From contig JAEZSE010000024.1 of the NCBI GenBank assembly GCA_023421955.1, positions 1-64,000 of the forward strand: 64,000 bases of DNA. The letters run 5' to 3'. Positions 25,381 through 33,260 of this stretch are shown here, piece by piece. Within the stretch, counting starts at the first letter, position 1. Every line of letters starts with the position of its first letter. The notes beneath the pieces are model-generated. The model was not told the origin of the DNA. It saw only the letters and a program-made list of their open reading frames with translations, and searched no databases. Source of the stretch: Bacillota bacterium (GTDB taxonomy: Bacteria > Bacillota > Clostridia > Christensenellales > UMGS416). The translations under genes were made by a program, and so were the position numbers.

Positions 25381-26526
25381 TCACTTATAAGTAACTGGGA
25401 CTGCCTTTTTCCGATTGGATGGAACCACTTGCACCCAGGTGTTTCCAGGCTGAAGCTCAATCTCTTTGCCTGATGCATCATAGTATTTTGTAATGTCGTC
25501 AAGTTTCGGGCGTTTCCAGGTCGCTTTGATGTGCTTGCCCGCAACGAAAACATCTGCTTCGCCAGTGCCGGTCATCGTGAAGTTATTTAACGATGTGCCG
25601 CGCGAATTGCCCAGATAAGTTTCCTTTGCATACTGCACGATCACATTTTTAACAGTGATCTGTTTGTTTGTGTTTGCATCGACCATCGGAATGGTCTTGT
25701 CGGCTTCCTGCGTGCGTAGGTATACACCTGCTGCCGGATCATATGTGTATCTGACATCAATGATCCGTTTGTTATAAACAATCTCAATACTTGTTGCATT
25801 GTCGCCGGTATAAACCGCTTCGGCATTGAACTGAAAATGGCTTACCGGTTTGATTGGATCTTTGATCAATGCAGCAATTTGATTGATGTCAATGAAAACA
25901 TTATGCGGTGCGGGGTATTTTTTGTTGCGTTTGTAATACTTGTTCCAGGGGGGATTAATCCCATTGGCACCGATGACAAGCAATTTATCCTTCAAAGCCT
26001 TGTTGACTTTCGCGTTGATGCTTCCTTTGCCCACTTCGGCGGGTGGGCCCCCGAAGAAGCAAAGTGCGCTTTTATATTCACAGGCAATGTCTACATAATA
26101 AATGCGGCTCGAGCGGATTGAGCCAACAGAGTTTGGCAGGAAATCATTGAACACAGCCACGAACCGTGTCATTGAGTCGCCGTTTTCAAATACCTCATAT
26201 ACAATATCCGCTTGGCTGAGCCCGGCGGTTTGCTTGCGTGCGTGCGGGTCATTCTGGATCATCACGCAGATCGGCTTATATACCTTGCCTGATGGCAGAC
26301 CGGTGGTCATCGAGGGGGGCAAGGGTGTTGGTGTGGGTTCCGGCGTGGGAGTCGGAGTTGGCGTTGGCGTCGGTGTTGGTGTCGGAGTTGGTGTTGGCGT
26401 CGGTGTGGGAGTGGCAGTGGGTGACGCCGTTGGTTCAGCAGTCGGCGTGGCGGTGGGTTGCCCGCCGCCCCCGCAAGCTGTCAGCATCAGCATTGTGGCG
26501 ATTAATAAAACCAAAACTCGTTTCAT
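25381..26526 (-). CDS. DUF3048-family lipoprotein (YerB-like) with Pro/Thr linker
   Basis: A 381-residue lipoprotein. The signal sequence MKRVLVLLIATMLMLTACGG contains the lipobox LTAC. A long linker of repeated Thr-Pro (about residues 25-70) lifts the domain from the membrane. The rest matches the DUF3048 (YerB) family: PICVMIQNDPHARKQTAGLSQADIVYEVFENG, GSIRSSRIYYVDIA, YPAPHNVFID, NTWVQVVPS. YerB function is not firmly known; partners in wall or membrane processes are suspected. GGAGG lies six bases before the ATG at 26526. It is divergent from the CapA-like lipoprotein, which has the same kind of linker. Confidence 0.88.
   Translation of the reverse strand: MKRVLVLLIATMLMLTACGGGGQPTATPTAEPTASPTATPTPTPTPTPTPTPTPTPTPTPTPEPTPTPLPPSMTTGLPSGKVYKPICVMIQNDPHARKQTAGLSQADIVYEVFENGDSMTRFVAVFNDFLPNSVGSIRSSRIYYVDIACEYKSALCFFGGPPAEVGKGSINAKVNKALKDKLLVIGANGINPPWNKYYKRNKKYPAPHNVFIDINQIAALIKDPIKPVSHFQFNAEAVYTGDNATSIEIVYNKRIIDVRYTYDPAAGVYLRTQEADKTIPMVDANTNKQITVKNVIVQYAKETYLGNSRGTSLNNFTMTGTGEADVFVAGKHIKATWKRPKLDDITKYYDASGKEIELQPGNTWVQVVPSNRKKAVPVTYK
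26318..26445 (-). repeat. Thr-Pro codon repeat tract
   Basis: An imperfect short repeat of Thr/Pro codons (on the plus strand GGTGTTGGCGTC-like units) encodes the linker of the DUF3048 lipoprotein. Such tracts can vary in length by slippage. Confidence 0.8.
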
Positions 26527-26557
26527 AACTATCCTCCGATGCCAAAACATCCCGAAT

Positions 26558-26586
26558 AGTATATCACAGAGCAAAAACCATCACAA
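26558..26586 (-). promoter_or_regulatory. promoter of the DUF3048 lipoprotein gene
   Basis: On the minus strand TTGTGA (26581-26586), a 17-base spacer and TATACT (26558-26563). Confidence 0.65.
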
Positions 26587-26750
26587 TGTGCATAGATTCG
26601 GAGTAAAATCCAAAAATGACATGGCTGGTTTGTCTTATCTGCATGACAATGTAATTCAACTACACTGCGAGATGATGCATAGAGGATACCCATTTGAGTG
26701 GTGCATAAACGGTTGCCCGAACGCAACGGCTTCAATATAAGCCCAATATC

Positions 26751-26759
26751 TGGTATAAT
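26751..26759 (+). promoter_or_regulatory. extended -10 promoter of the CapA-like gene
   Basis: TGGTATAAT, with TTCAAT at the -35 distance (26731-26736). The same nine bases recur before the M42 operon and the L,D-transpeptidase gene. Confidence 0.6.
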
Positions 26760-26827
26760 CCCTCTTGAGATTGGTCAGGATGAATTCCCGGGCATTGCCG
26801 GGCTTGTCATGCAAAGGAATGGTACGT

Positions 26828-28135
26828 ATGAAGAATCTTCGCTCATTGGTAGTTCTGTTGTTAAGCGCCATATTGCTTGCTGGTTGCTGGGGTTCGCCTC
26901 AACAGCCCACTGTCAGGCCCACATTGGAAGCCACTGAGGCCATGCCGACCCCTGAGCCCACAGAGGAGCCGACTCCCGAACCCACCCCCACGCCCACGGA
27001 AGAACCGACCCCCACGCCCACTCCAGAGCCCACTCCGACGCCAGAGCCGCTGGAGATCAACATCATGGCTGTGGGAGATATCATGTGCCATGGCTCGCAG
27101 GTGTCGGCGGCATATAACAAGGGCACAAAGACCTATGATTTCAATAGCAGCTTTCAGTATGTCAAAGATATTTTAGGCAAAGCTGATATTACCATCGGCA
27201 ATCTGGAATGCCCCCTCGGCGGTCCTAAAAAACCATATTCCGAACCGAACAGTAAGAACTTCAGCGCTCCGGATTCCTATGTGGATGCTCTGAAAGAAGC
27301 CGGGTTCGACATCCTTTCCAACGCCAACAACCACATCACTAACCGGGGTAAGGATGGCATGCTTCGCACACCGTCTATTATCCGTGAAAAGGGACTTGCC
27401 GCTGTGGGTGTTCGAACAACACCCAGTGATAAATGGCACACTGTTGTTGATGTGAAGGGTGTGAAGATTGGCTTCACCGGTTATACCTACGGCAGCGCTA
27501 CCGGAAGTGACAGCCTGCTGCACGGCTTTTCAGCCTCCAACATTTCCGGTTCCTTGGCGGAGATGAAGACCGTTGTTGACCATATGAGGGCGGACGGCGC
27601 AGAGGTCATCATCTTTTATATCCACTGGGGTTCTGAGTATTCCCGTAAACAAGCCAGCAGCCAGGTCAAACTGGCACAGGGTTTGGCGGATCTTGGCGTG
27701 GATGTGATCATCGGGAGCCACCCGCATGTGTTGCAAACCGTTGAGGTCATCCAATCGGCTAAGTCCGGTAAGGCTACGTTTGTAGCCTATTCCATGGGCA
27801 ACTTCATATCAAATCAGCTTGCCCGCTGGAACAGCACCAACTTCAAGTATACGGAAGACAGCATGATCCTCAATGTAAAGATTGTCAAACAGCCCGGCGG
27901 AAGCGTGGCGTTTTCCTCGGCCCAATATCTGCCGACAAGGACGATGATGGTCACGGTAGGCGGCAAGAGAATGTACACCGTGATTCCGCTGGAGAAGGCG
28001 ATCGCATCGCCGGAATCCTATACGATGACGGCTGCTTACGACAAGAAGCGGTCACAGAAATCTCTGGATGACACAAACAGCTTGCTAGCCGACGCGGCCT
28101 CAAAGGGTTACATCTCGCAGATGAAGCTGGACTGA
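26828..28135 (+). CDS. CapA-family metallophosphatase-like lipoprotein
   Basis: A 435-residue lipoprotein with lipobox LLAGC (Cys at about residue 18) and a Pro/Glu/Thr linker (about 25-75). The CapA/PGA_cap domain has the metallophosphatase-type motifs VGDIMCHG, GNLECPLGG, SNANNHITNRG, IHWGSEYS, IIGSHPHVLQ and YSMGNFISNQ. CapA proteins take part in poly-gamma-glutamate export or capsule anchoring, but many solitary homologues have no known substrate; no capBC is nearby. Start at 26828 with AAGGA before it. Confidence 0.88.
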   Translation: MKNLRSLVVLLLSAILLAGCWGSPQQPTVRPTLEATEAMPTPEPTEEPTPEPTPTPTEEPTPTPTPEPTPTPEPLEINIMAVGDIMCHGSQVSAAYNKGTKTYDFNSSFQYVKDILGKADITIGNLECPLGGPKKPYSEPNSKNFSAPDSYVDALKEAGFDILSNANNHITNRGKDGMLRTPSIIREKGLAAVGVRTTPSDKWHTVVDVKGVKIGFTGYTYGSATGSDSLLHGFSASNISGSLAEMKTVVDHMRADGAEVIIFYIHWGSEYSRKQASSQVKLAQGLADLGVDVIIGSHPHVLQTVEVIQSAKSGKATFVAYSMGNFISNQLARWNSTNFKYTEDSMILNVKIVKQPGGSVAFSSAQYLPTRTMMVTVGGKRMYTVIPLEKAIASPESYTMTAAYDKKRSQKSLDDTNSLLADAASKGYISQMKLD

Positions 28136-28191
28136 CGGGCTGATTGGGAAACATTGCCACGCATAGAGCCTGCCTGACATTAGCTGTGACC

Positions 28192-28221
28192 GTATCATAT
28201 GCTGATTTTCTGGAAACAGTA
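28192..28221 (+). promoter_or_regulatory. possible forespore sigma-F/sigma-G type promoter before gin
   Basis: GTATC (28192-28196), a 15-base spacer and GGAAACAGTA (28212-28221). The second element fits the GGNNANANT core of sigma-F/G promoters and the first is one base from the consensus GYWTA. csfB of B. subtilis is sigma-F dependent, which makes this plausible. Confidence 0.4.
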
Positions 28222-28255
28222 TATGTATACATGTTACCCACTGGAGATGAAAATC

Positions 28256-28453
28256 ATGGGCAAAGCGAAGCAATGCGTGTTCTGCGGGCGGCACAGCGGC
28301 TGCGGGCTGATGATCATGGGGCAGTATGTGTGTCTGGATTGCCAGACACTGCTGGATGACCCGAAACGAAAGGTGTTCGGGTGCAGGCTGAACCGGCAGT
28401 TTTCCAAAGCCAAACCGGTGGAGGAGTTGGAGCTGGCAAAAGCCGGAGATTGA
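28256..28453 (+). CDS. gin: sigma-G inhibitor Gin (CsfB family)
   Basis: A 65-residue protein with CVFC at 7-10 and CLDC at 26-29, spaced as in Gin, and the typical GLMIMGQYVC between them. Gin is a small zinc protein that binds and holds sigma-G (and sigma-E) inactive during sporulation. GGAG lies nine bases before the ATG at 28256; earlier in-frame ATGs have no site. The next genes, an Orn/Lys/Arg-decarboxylase-like protein and tmk, mirror csfB-yaaO-tmk of Bacillus. It is the best single indicator of a spore-former in the window. Confidence 0.8.
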   Translation: MGKAKQCVFCGRHSGCGLMIMGQYVCLDCQTLLDDPKRKVFGCRLNRQFSKAKPVEELELAKAGD

Positions 28454-28519
28454 CGCTTGGCCGGATAGGCGCTGCGTTGCCGGTAACTTGATCGGCTGGC
28501 AGGGGTGGGGGAGAACCTG

Positions 28520-29911
28520 ATGCGCAAAAGTCGGCACGGGCCGATATACAAAATGCTCACAGACGCCGCAAGGCGAAATGCGCTGCGCTTTCATACGCCT
28601 GGCCACAAGGGCCTGATCCGTTTGCCGTCTGCCAAGCTGGATCTTACGGAGCTTCCCGATACCGATACGTTGCATGGCCCCACAGGCGCCATCCTCGCTG
28701 CGGAAGAAGCCGCCGCTGATTGCTGGCATGCCGGCAGAAGCTTTCTATTGGTGAACGGTTCGACGGCGGGCATCCAGGCAATGATCTTGTGGGCGGCAAT
28801 GAGCGGCAAAACATTGGTGCTGCCTCGTGACTGCCATGTGTCAGCAGTACATGCATGTGCCATTGCTGGTGTTCAGCCTGTCTGGCTTGAGTCGGCCTGG
28901 AATAATGCAGAGCAACTGAGCCAGTTACGCCCCGATTCTTTGAGAGATTTGCCCAATGGCAAGCTCGCCTTTTTCTTGACATATCCCGATTACTATGGCC
29001 GCTGTGTTGGTCTTGAGGCCATCAAAACCGTCAGTGACCACAACATGATTTCATTACTGGTTGATTCCGCTCACGGAGCCCATTTTGTATTCTCCGATCT
29101 GCTTCCACAAGATGCCGGCGCGTTTGCTGATGCTTGGGTGACTGGCGCGCACAAAACACTACCCGCACCCACCCAGACGGCGTTCCTGCATGTGAAAGGC
29201 CGGCAGAATGGGCATGCGTTTGCCCGCCTGCTCCGTGGAGTCACGACAACAAGCCCATCGTTCCCGCTCCTGGCCGGGCTGGATGACAGCCGCGTCTATA
29301 TGCAAGGCTGCGGCAGCGCGCTTGACAGTTTGGTGGGAAATTGCGACAATCTGGCGGCGAAGCTTAACAGACTCCCCGGCCTCAGATGCTGGCGTAAAGC
29401 AGATGCTGAGGCGATGGGCTACAATGGCTTTGACGCCACCCGGCTGGTGGTGGATGTGCGTGGCCTGGGTTTCAGCGGTTGGCAGGCTGGTAAAATGCTA
29501 CGGAGTTATGGTATTGAGCCGGAGCTATGTGATATTTACCGTGTTGTGCTGATTGCCACGGTGATGGATGATCAAACCCGGCTGGATCGTTTGGTTGCTG
29601 CCTTTGAGCGGCTCGCTTCGGAAAAGCTTCCGCACCCCTTTTCTTGTGAGATCAGCGCATTGCCCGCTCCCATGCAGGCGGTGATGACGCTCCGGCAGGC
29701 ATGGTTGTCCAAAGCTATGGAGGTGCCCCTGGAGCATGCTGCTGGCCGGGTGGCTGCCGAGTCCTTCGGTGCTTATCCGCCGGGTATCCCCGTTTGCATG
29801 CCCGGTGAGCTTATCTCAGCTGATACTCTTGAGTATGCCCGACAGGCACAGGCGCTGGGCGGAGAGCTGTTCGGTGTGCGGCAGGGGATGGTTGCAGTGA
29901 TTGATAACTGA
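28520..29911 (+). CDS. Orn/Lys/Arg decarboxylase-family PLP enzyme (YaaO-like)
   Basis: A 463-residue fold-type I PLP protein. RFHTPGHKG and DLTELPDTDTLHGP open the domain, LVNGSTAGIQAM forms the cofactor phosphate loop, VDSAHGAHF carries the PLP-contacting Asp, and VTGAHKTLPAPTQTAFLH contains the Schiff-base Lys. The C-terminal small domain ends with AYPPGIPVCMPGE. It is shorter than inducible lysine/arginine decarboxylases because it lacks their N-terminal wing, as in YaaO/SpeA-like proteins. The probable role is decarboxylation of a basic amino acid for polyamine synthesis, substrate unknown. Start at the ATG at 28520. Confidence 0.85.
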   Translation: MRKSRHGPIYKMLTDAARRNALRFHTPGHKGLIRLPSAKLDLTELPDTDTLHGPTGAILAAEEAAADCWHAGRSFLLVNGSTAGIQAMILWAAMSGKTLVLPRDCHVSAVHACAIAGVQPVWLESAWNNAEQLSQLRPDSLRDLPNGKLAFFLTYPDYYGRCVGLEAIKTVSDHNMISLLVDSAHGAHFVFSDLLPQDAGAFADAWVTGAHKTLPAPTQTAFLHVKGRQNGHAFARLLRGVTTTSPSFPLLAGLDDSRVYMQGCGSALDSLVGNCDNLAAKLNRLPGLRCWRKADAEAMGYNGFDATRLVVDVRGLGFSGWQAGKMLRSYGIEPELCDIYRVVLIATVMDDQTRLDRLVAAFERLASEKLPHPFSCEISALPAPMQAVMTLRQAWLSKAMEVPLEHAAGRVAAESFGAYPPGIPVCMPGELISADTLEYARQAQALGGELFGVRQGMVAVIDN

Positions 29912-29991
29912 AAAGACATGGTGGTCCGTTCTTGGCAGGTGTGGGGTTCCATACCCCATATGAAAGATGAAATCGGACGATGGAGGTTCCC

Positions 29992-30645
29992 GTGAAGTAC
30001 CATACAATCCTTTTCGACCTGGACGGCACGTTGATCGACAATCGTGAGGGAATCCTGAATGGGTTCCGACACGCTCTGGAAAATCTGGGTCGGGCCGGCG
30101 AGCTGGTAACTGCCGATGCGGTCATCGGCCCACCGCTGCGGCAAACGTTCCGAGAGGTCTATGGTATGGACGGTGATTTGGCCGAGGAAGCCGTGCGGAT
30201 CTACCGGGAGTTTTATCGGCCCATCGGTGCCTTTCAATGTGTGGCTTATCCCCATGTGGAGGTAATGCTCTCACGTTTGAAAAAGGCGGGAGCCAGTGTC
30301 TGGCTGGCAACCTCAAAGCCCAGGGTGTTTGCCGAAGCCATCCTCGCTCACCTTAATCTCGCCAAATACTTTGATGGGATTGCCGGTGCAGAACTGGACG
30401 GCACCTTGGGCAGCAAACACGAGCTGCTGCGGCATATGCTGGACACGATGATCCCTGTGGATCGCCTGCCCGCATTGATGGTGGGAGACCGGTGCATGGA
30501 TGCCGAAGGCGCACAGGCTTGCGGCCTTGATGCCGCCGCGGCGCTGTGGGGGTTTGGCAGCCGTGAGGAGTTCCAGCCGTATGGGAATGTGAAGGGCTAT
30601 TTTGACGATGCGGCCCAGCTTTGTGAATGGCTTTTGGAGGCGTAA
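29992..30645 (+). CDS. HAD-superfamily phosphatase (phosphoglycolate-phosphatase-like)
   Basis: A 217-residue protein with LFDLDGTLIDN (motif I, both Asp present), a helical cap, LATSKPRVFA (motif II), GSKHELL (motif III Lys) and MVGDRCMDAEGAQACG (motif IV). GPPLRQTF in the cap is typical of Gph/PpaX-like members. The start is probably the GTG at 29992, which has GGAGG five bases ahead; the in-frame ATG at 29980 has no site. It ends two bases before tmk. Confidence 0.85.
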   Translation: MKYHTILFDLDGTLIDNREGILNGFRHALENLGRAGELVTADAVIGPPLRQTFREVYGMDGDLAEEAVRIYREFYRPIGAFQCVAYPHVEVMLSRLKKAGASVWLATSKPRVFAEAILAHLNLAKYFDGIAGAELDGTLGSKHELLRHMLDTMIPVDRLPALMVGDRCMDAEGAQACGLDAAAALWGFGSREEFQPYGNVKGYFDDAAQLCEWLLEA

Positions 30646-30646
30646 G

Positions 30647-31294
30647 ATGAAAAAGGGGATGTTCATCTCATTTGAGGGGCCTGACGGCTCCGGAAAGAGC
30701 ACCCATATCCGGCTGCTTTCAGAAAAACTGAAGGCACAGGGTTATGTGGTCACTGTGACCAGAGAGCCCGGTGGCTGCCCGATTTCCGAGAAGATCCGGG
30801 AATTGGTGCTGGACCCCGTAAACAAAGAGATGACGCCGATGGCGGAGGCGTTGCTTTATGCTGCAGCGCGAGCCCAGCATGTCGCAGAGGTAATCGAGCC
30901 TGCATTGGCCCGTGGTGAAATCGTGATCACCGACCGGTTTGTGGATTCCAGTATAGTGTATCAAGGTGTTGGCCGGAGTCTTGGTGAGGCAATTGTTAAG
31001 CAGATCAACGAGCCTGCCACAGGTGGGCTTCTGCCGGATGTGACATTCTTCATGTCTGTGGATACCGGCGAAACGGCTCGGCGCATCTCTGACCGGGAGC
31101 AGGATAGGCTAGAGCTGGCCGGCAAGAGTTTTCATGACAGGGTGTATACCGGGTTCCGGCAGTTGGCCATCGGCAATCCTGGCCGTGTGGTTACCATTGA
31201 TGCCACCAAACCCAAGCCGGAGGTGCACGGAGCCGTGCTGGCTGCGGTGGAGGTAAGGTTGGACACAGTAAAAAATGGTGAAACCGAAAGATAA
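30647..31294 (+). CDS. tmk: thymidylate kinase
   Basis: A 215-residue protein with the P-loop GPDGSGKS at 11-18, TREPGGCPISEKIRELVLDP (DR/E motif), a VITDRFVDSSIVYQG segment and the lid region REQDRLE. It phosphorylates dTMP to dTDP. GGAGG stands before the ATG, and it is one base from the upstream stop, so it is translationally coupled. The holB and yaaQ genes that often follow tmk are not here; xpt follows instead. Confidence 0.95.
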   Translation: MKKGMFISFEGPDGSGKSTHIRLLSEKLKAQGYVVTVTREPGGCPISEKIRELVLDPVNKEMTPMAEALLYAAARAQHVAEVIEPALARGEIVITDRFVDSSIVYQGVGRSLGEAIVKQINEPATGGLLPDVTFFMSVDTGETARRISDREQDRLELAGKSFHDRVYTGFRQLAIGNPGRVVTIDATKPKPEVHGAVLAAVEVRLDTVKNGETER

Positions 31295-31339
31295 CCATAA
31301 CAATATAGACCGATATATCAAAAATGTTCGGAATTCTTG

Positions 31340-31368
31340 TTGCTTTTTCAGGAAAAGAGCATTACAAT
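31340..31368 (+). promoter_or_regulatory. promoter of the xpt operon
   Basis: TTGCTT (31340-31345), a 17-base spacer and TACAAT (31363-31368). Only about 25 bases remain before the ribosome binding site, so no purine riboswitch fits. Confidence 0.6.
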
Positions 31369-31399
31369 ATTCACGTATTCGACCGACGGAGGGTTGTTT

Positions 31400-31972
31400 G
31401 TGCAGAGTCTGAAAGAGCGCATCAAAAGCGAAGGTATGGCTTTGCCAGGCGGCATCATCAGGGTCGGCTCCTTTCTGAATCACATGATAGATACCTCTCT
31501 TGCCCAGCAGATCGGGCGGGAGTTCGCCCAGAGATTCCAGGGCGAAGGTGTGACCAAGATCCTTACAATTGAATCCTCAGGCATCGCGTTTGCGGTGCTG
31601 GCCGGTGTGGAGCTGGGTGTTCCTGTTGTTTTCGCAAAAAAGGCCATGGGCGGCAACACCACCGGTGAAGCATGGACAGCTTTTGTCCGTTCCTATACCA
31701 AAGGCACCGAGACGAGCATTTTCGTGAGCAAACCGCTGATGGGTCCGGCGGACCGGGTTCTGATCATTGACGATTTCCTTGCTTATGGCGAAGCGGTGTC
31801 GGGTCTGGCGCAGATGGTGCGGCAGAGCGGGGCCAAGCTTGTAGGCGTAGGCATCGTGATCGAGAAGGCCTATGAGCCCGGCGGGGAAAAACTCCGCAAA
31901 TCAGGCGTCCGCGTGGAATCATTGGCGCGCGTTTCCGCAATCGAGAATGGCGTCATTCAATTCACCGAATAA
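31400..31972 (+). CDS. xpt: xanthine phosphoribosyltransferase
   Basis: A 190-residue type I PRTase closely following Xpt of Bacillus: SLKERIKSEG, RVGSFLNHMIDTSL, TIESSGIAFAVLAG, VVFAKKAMGG, the PRPP loop VLIIDDFLAYGEA, and GIVIEKAYEPGGEKL. It converts xanthine and PRPP to XMP for purine salvage. The start is the GTG at 31400 (GGAGGG seven bases ahead); earlier in-frame codons lie in the promoter. A purine/nucleoside importer gene follows after 18 bases. Confidence 0.93.
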   Translation: MQSLKERIKSEGMALPGGIIRVGSFLNHMIDTSLAQQIGREFAQRFQGEGVTKILTIESSGIAFAVLAGVELGVPVVFAKKAMGGNTTGEAWTAFVRSYTKGTETSIFVSKPLMGPADRVLIIDDFLAYGEAVSGLAQMVRQSGAKLVGVGIVIEKAYEPGGEKLRKSGVRVESLARVSAIENGVIQFTE

Positions 31973-31990
31973 CAAAGAGGAGGAGCACAC

Positions 31991-33079
31991 ATGAAGAAGA
32001 CACTGGCAATCCTACTCACCGTTGTCATGCTGGCCAGCATGATCATCATGGGCGCCGGCTGCGCCAAGAGCAACGATCCCAAAAACATGATGGTTGGGTT
32101 CGTTTACATCGGGCCTGTCGGCGACGGCGGGTTCACCTATGCCCAGGATCAGGGCAGGCAGTATCTGGAAAAGACACTTGGTGTTCAGACGAAGTTTGTG
32201 GAAAACGTGCCCGAAAGCACTGCCGAGTGCAAATCCGCGATGGAAAACCTGATCAAGCAGGGCTGCAAAGTGATCTTTGCTACCAGCTACGGTTATCAGG
32301 ATGCCACCGCTGAGTTGGCCGAGAAGTATCCCAATGTGGTGTTTGAGCATTGCTCGGGCTCCAAGATGAATGACAAGAACTTTGGCAACTACTTCGGCCG
32401 TATGTACCAGGTCCGTTATCTGGCCGGTATTGCTGCCGGAAAGGCCACCAAGACCAACAAGATCGGCTATGTGGCTGCGTTCCCCATCCCCGAGGTCATC
32501 CGCATGATTGACGCCTTCACGCTGGGCGTGCGCTCCGTGAATCCCGAAGCCACCGTCAACGTGGTGTGGACCAGCACCTGGTATGATCCGGCGATTGAAA
32601 AGCAATCCGCGGAGAGCCTGCTTGCTGCCGGCTGCGACGTGATGGCCCAGCACCAGGACACTCCCTCCGCCGTGGCCGCTGCTGCTGACGCAGGCGCTTT
32701 CTCCACCGGCTACAACAGCTCCATGGCAGCTGCCGGCAAGGATGGCTACCTGACCTCCCCCATCTGGAACTGGGGCCCCTTCTTTGTGGAAGTAGTGAAG
32801 TCTGTGCTCGACGGCAATTTCAAGCCGCAAGCCTACTGGGGCGGCGTGGACAAGGGCATCGTCACGCTGGACGCCTTTGGCCCCTCCGTCACACAGGAGA
32901 CCAAGGATCTGATCAACAGCAAGCTTGAGGCGATGAAGAAGGGCGAATGGGATGTGTTCACCGGCCCGATCAAGCTGCAGGATGGCACCGAGCTCGTGGC
33001 TGATGGCCAGAAGCTCGCCGATCAGGACATCTGGACGCTGGGCAAGTTTGTGGAAGGCGTCGTGGGTGAGATCAAGTAA
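31991..33079 (+). CDS. BMP-family nucleoside-binding lipoprotein (ABC importer)
   Basis: A 362-residue lipoprotein; the signal peptide ends MGAGC (Cys 24). The Bmp/PnrA-like periplasmic-binding fold is seen in GFVYIGPVGDGGFTYAQDQGR, FATSYGYQDATAELAEKYPNV, YFGRMYQVRYLAGIAAGKATK and VDKGIVTLDAFGPSV. Members bind purine nucleosides. The gene is cotranscribed with xpt and followed by a terminator, then by the ATPase and two permeases of the same importer. AGGAGG stands before the ATG. Confidence 0.92.
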   Translation: MKKTLAILLTVVMLASMIIMGAGCAKSNDPKNMMVGFVYIGPVGDGGFTYAQDQGRQYLEKTLGVQTKFVENVPESTAECKSAMENLIKQGCKVIFATSYGYQDATAELAEKYPNVVFEHCSGSKMNDKNFGNYFGRMYQVRYLAGIAAGKATKTNKIGYVAAFPIPEVIRMIDAFTLGVRSVNPEATVNVVWTSTWYDPAIEKQSAESLLAAGCDVMAQHQDTPSAVAAAADAGAFSTGYNSSMAAAGKDGYLTSPIWNWGPFFVEVVKSVLDGNFKPQAYWGGVDKGIVTLDAFGPSVTQETKDLINSKLEAMKKGEWDVFTGPIKLQDGTELVADGQKLADQDIWTLGKFVEGVVGEIK

Positions 33080-33100
33080 TCTGGATTCTCAATAAGTCAT

Positions 33101-33132
33101 GCCCCTCTTCCGCATTGGAAGAGGGGCTTTTT
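33101..33132 (+). terminator. terminator between binding protein and importer genes
   Basis: GCCCCTCTTCC (33101-33111) pairs perfectly with GGAAGAGGGGC (33117-33127), followed by TTTTT. It separates the abundant binding protein from the transporter subunits, and some read-through is likely. Confidence 0.9.
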
Positions 33133-33212
33133 ATTGGTTCTGGCAATGATTTGTGATGATGCCGATAGTGATCATCCGTTTGACAAAAAATCCGAACAAA
33201 ATCTACATCCTG

Positions 33213-33221
33213 TGTTATAAT
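33213..33221 (+). promoter_or_regulatory. extended -10 promoter of the importer genes
   Basis: TGTTATAAT, 39 bases before the ATPase start. A TTGACA lies 30 bases upstream, too far for a standard spacer. Confidence 0.55.
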
Positions 33222-33260
33222 AATCAGGTATTCCAATAGAACCACAAAAAGAGGGATCAA

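Noticed and set aside
26318..26445. CRISPR array or satellite
   Set aside because: The repeat is in frame, encodes Thr-Pro pairs and has no spacers.
31295..31399. Purine riboswitch before xpt
   Set aside because: The conserved purine-aptamer core is absent and the distance from promoter to start is too short.
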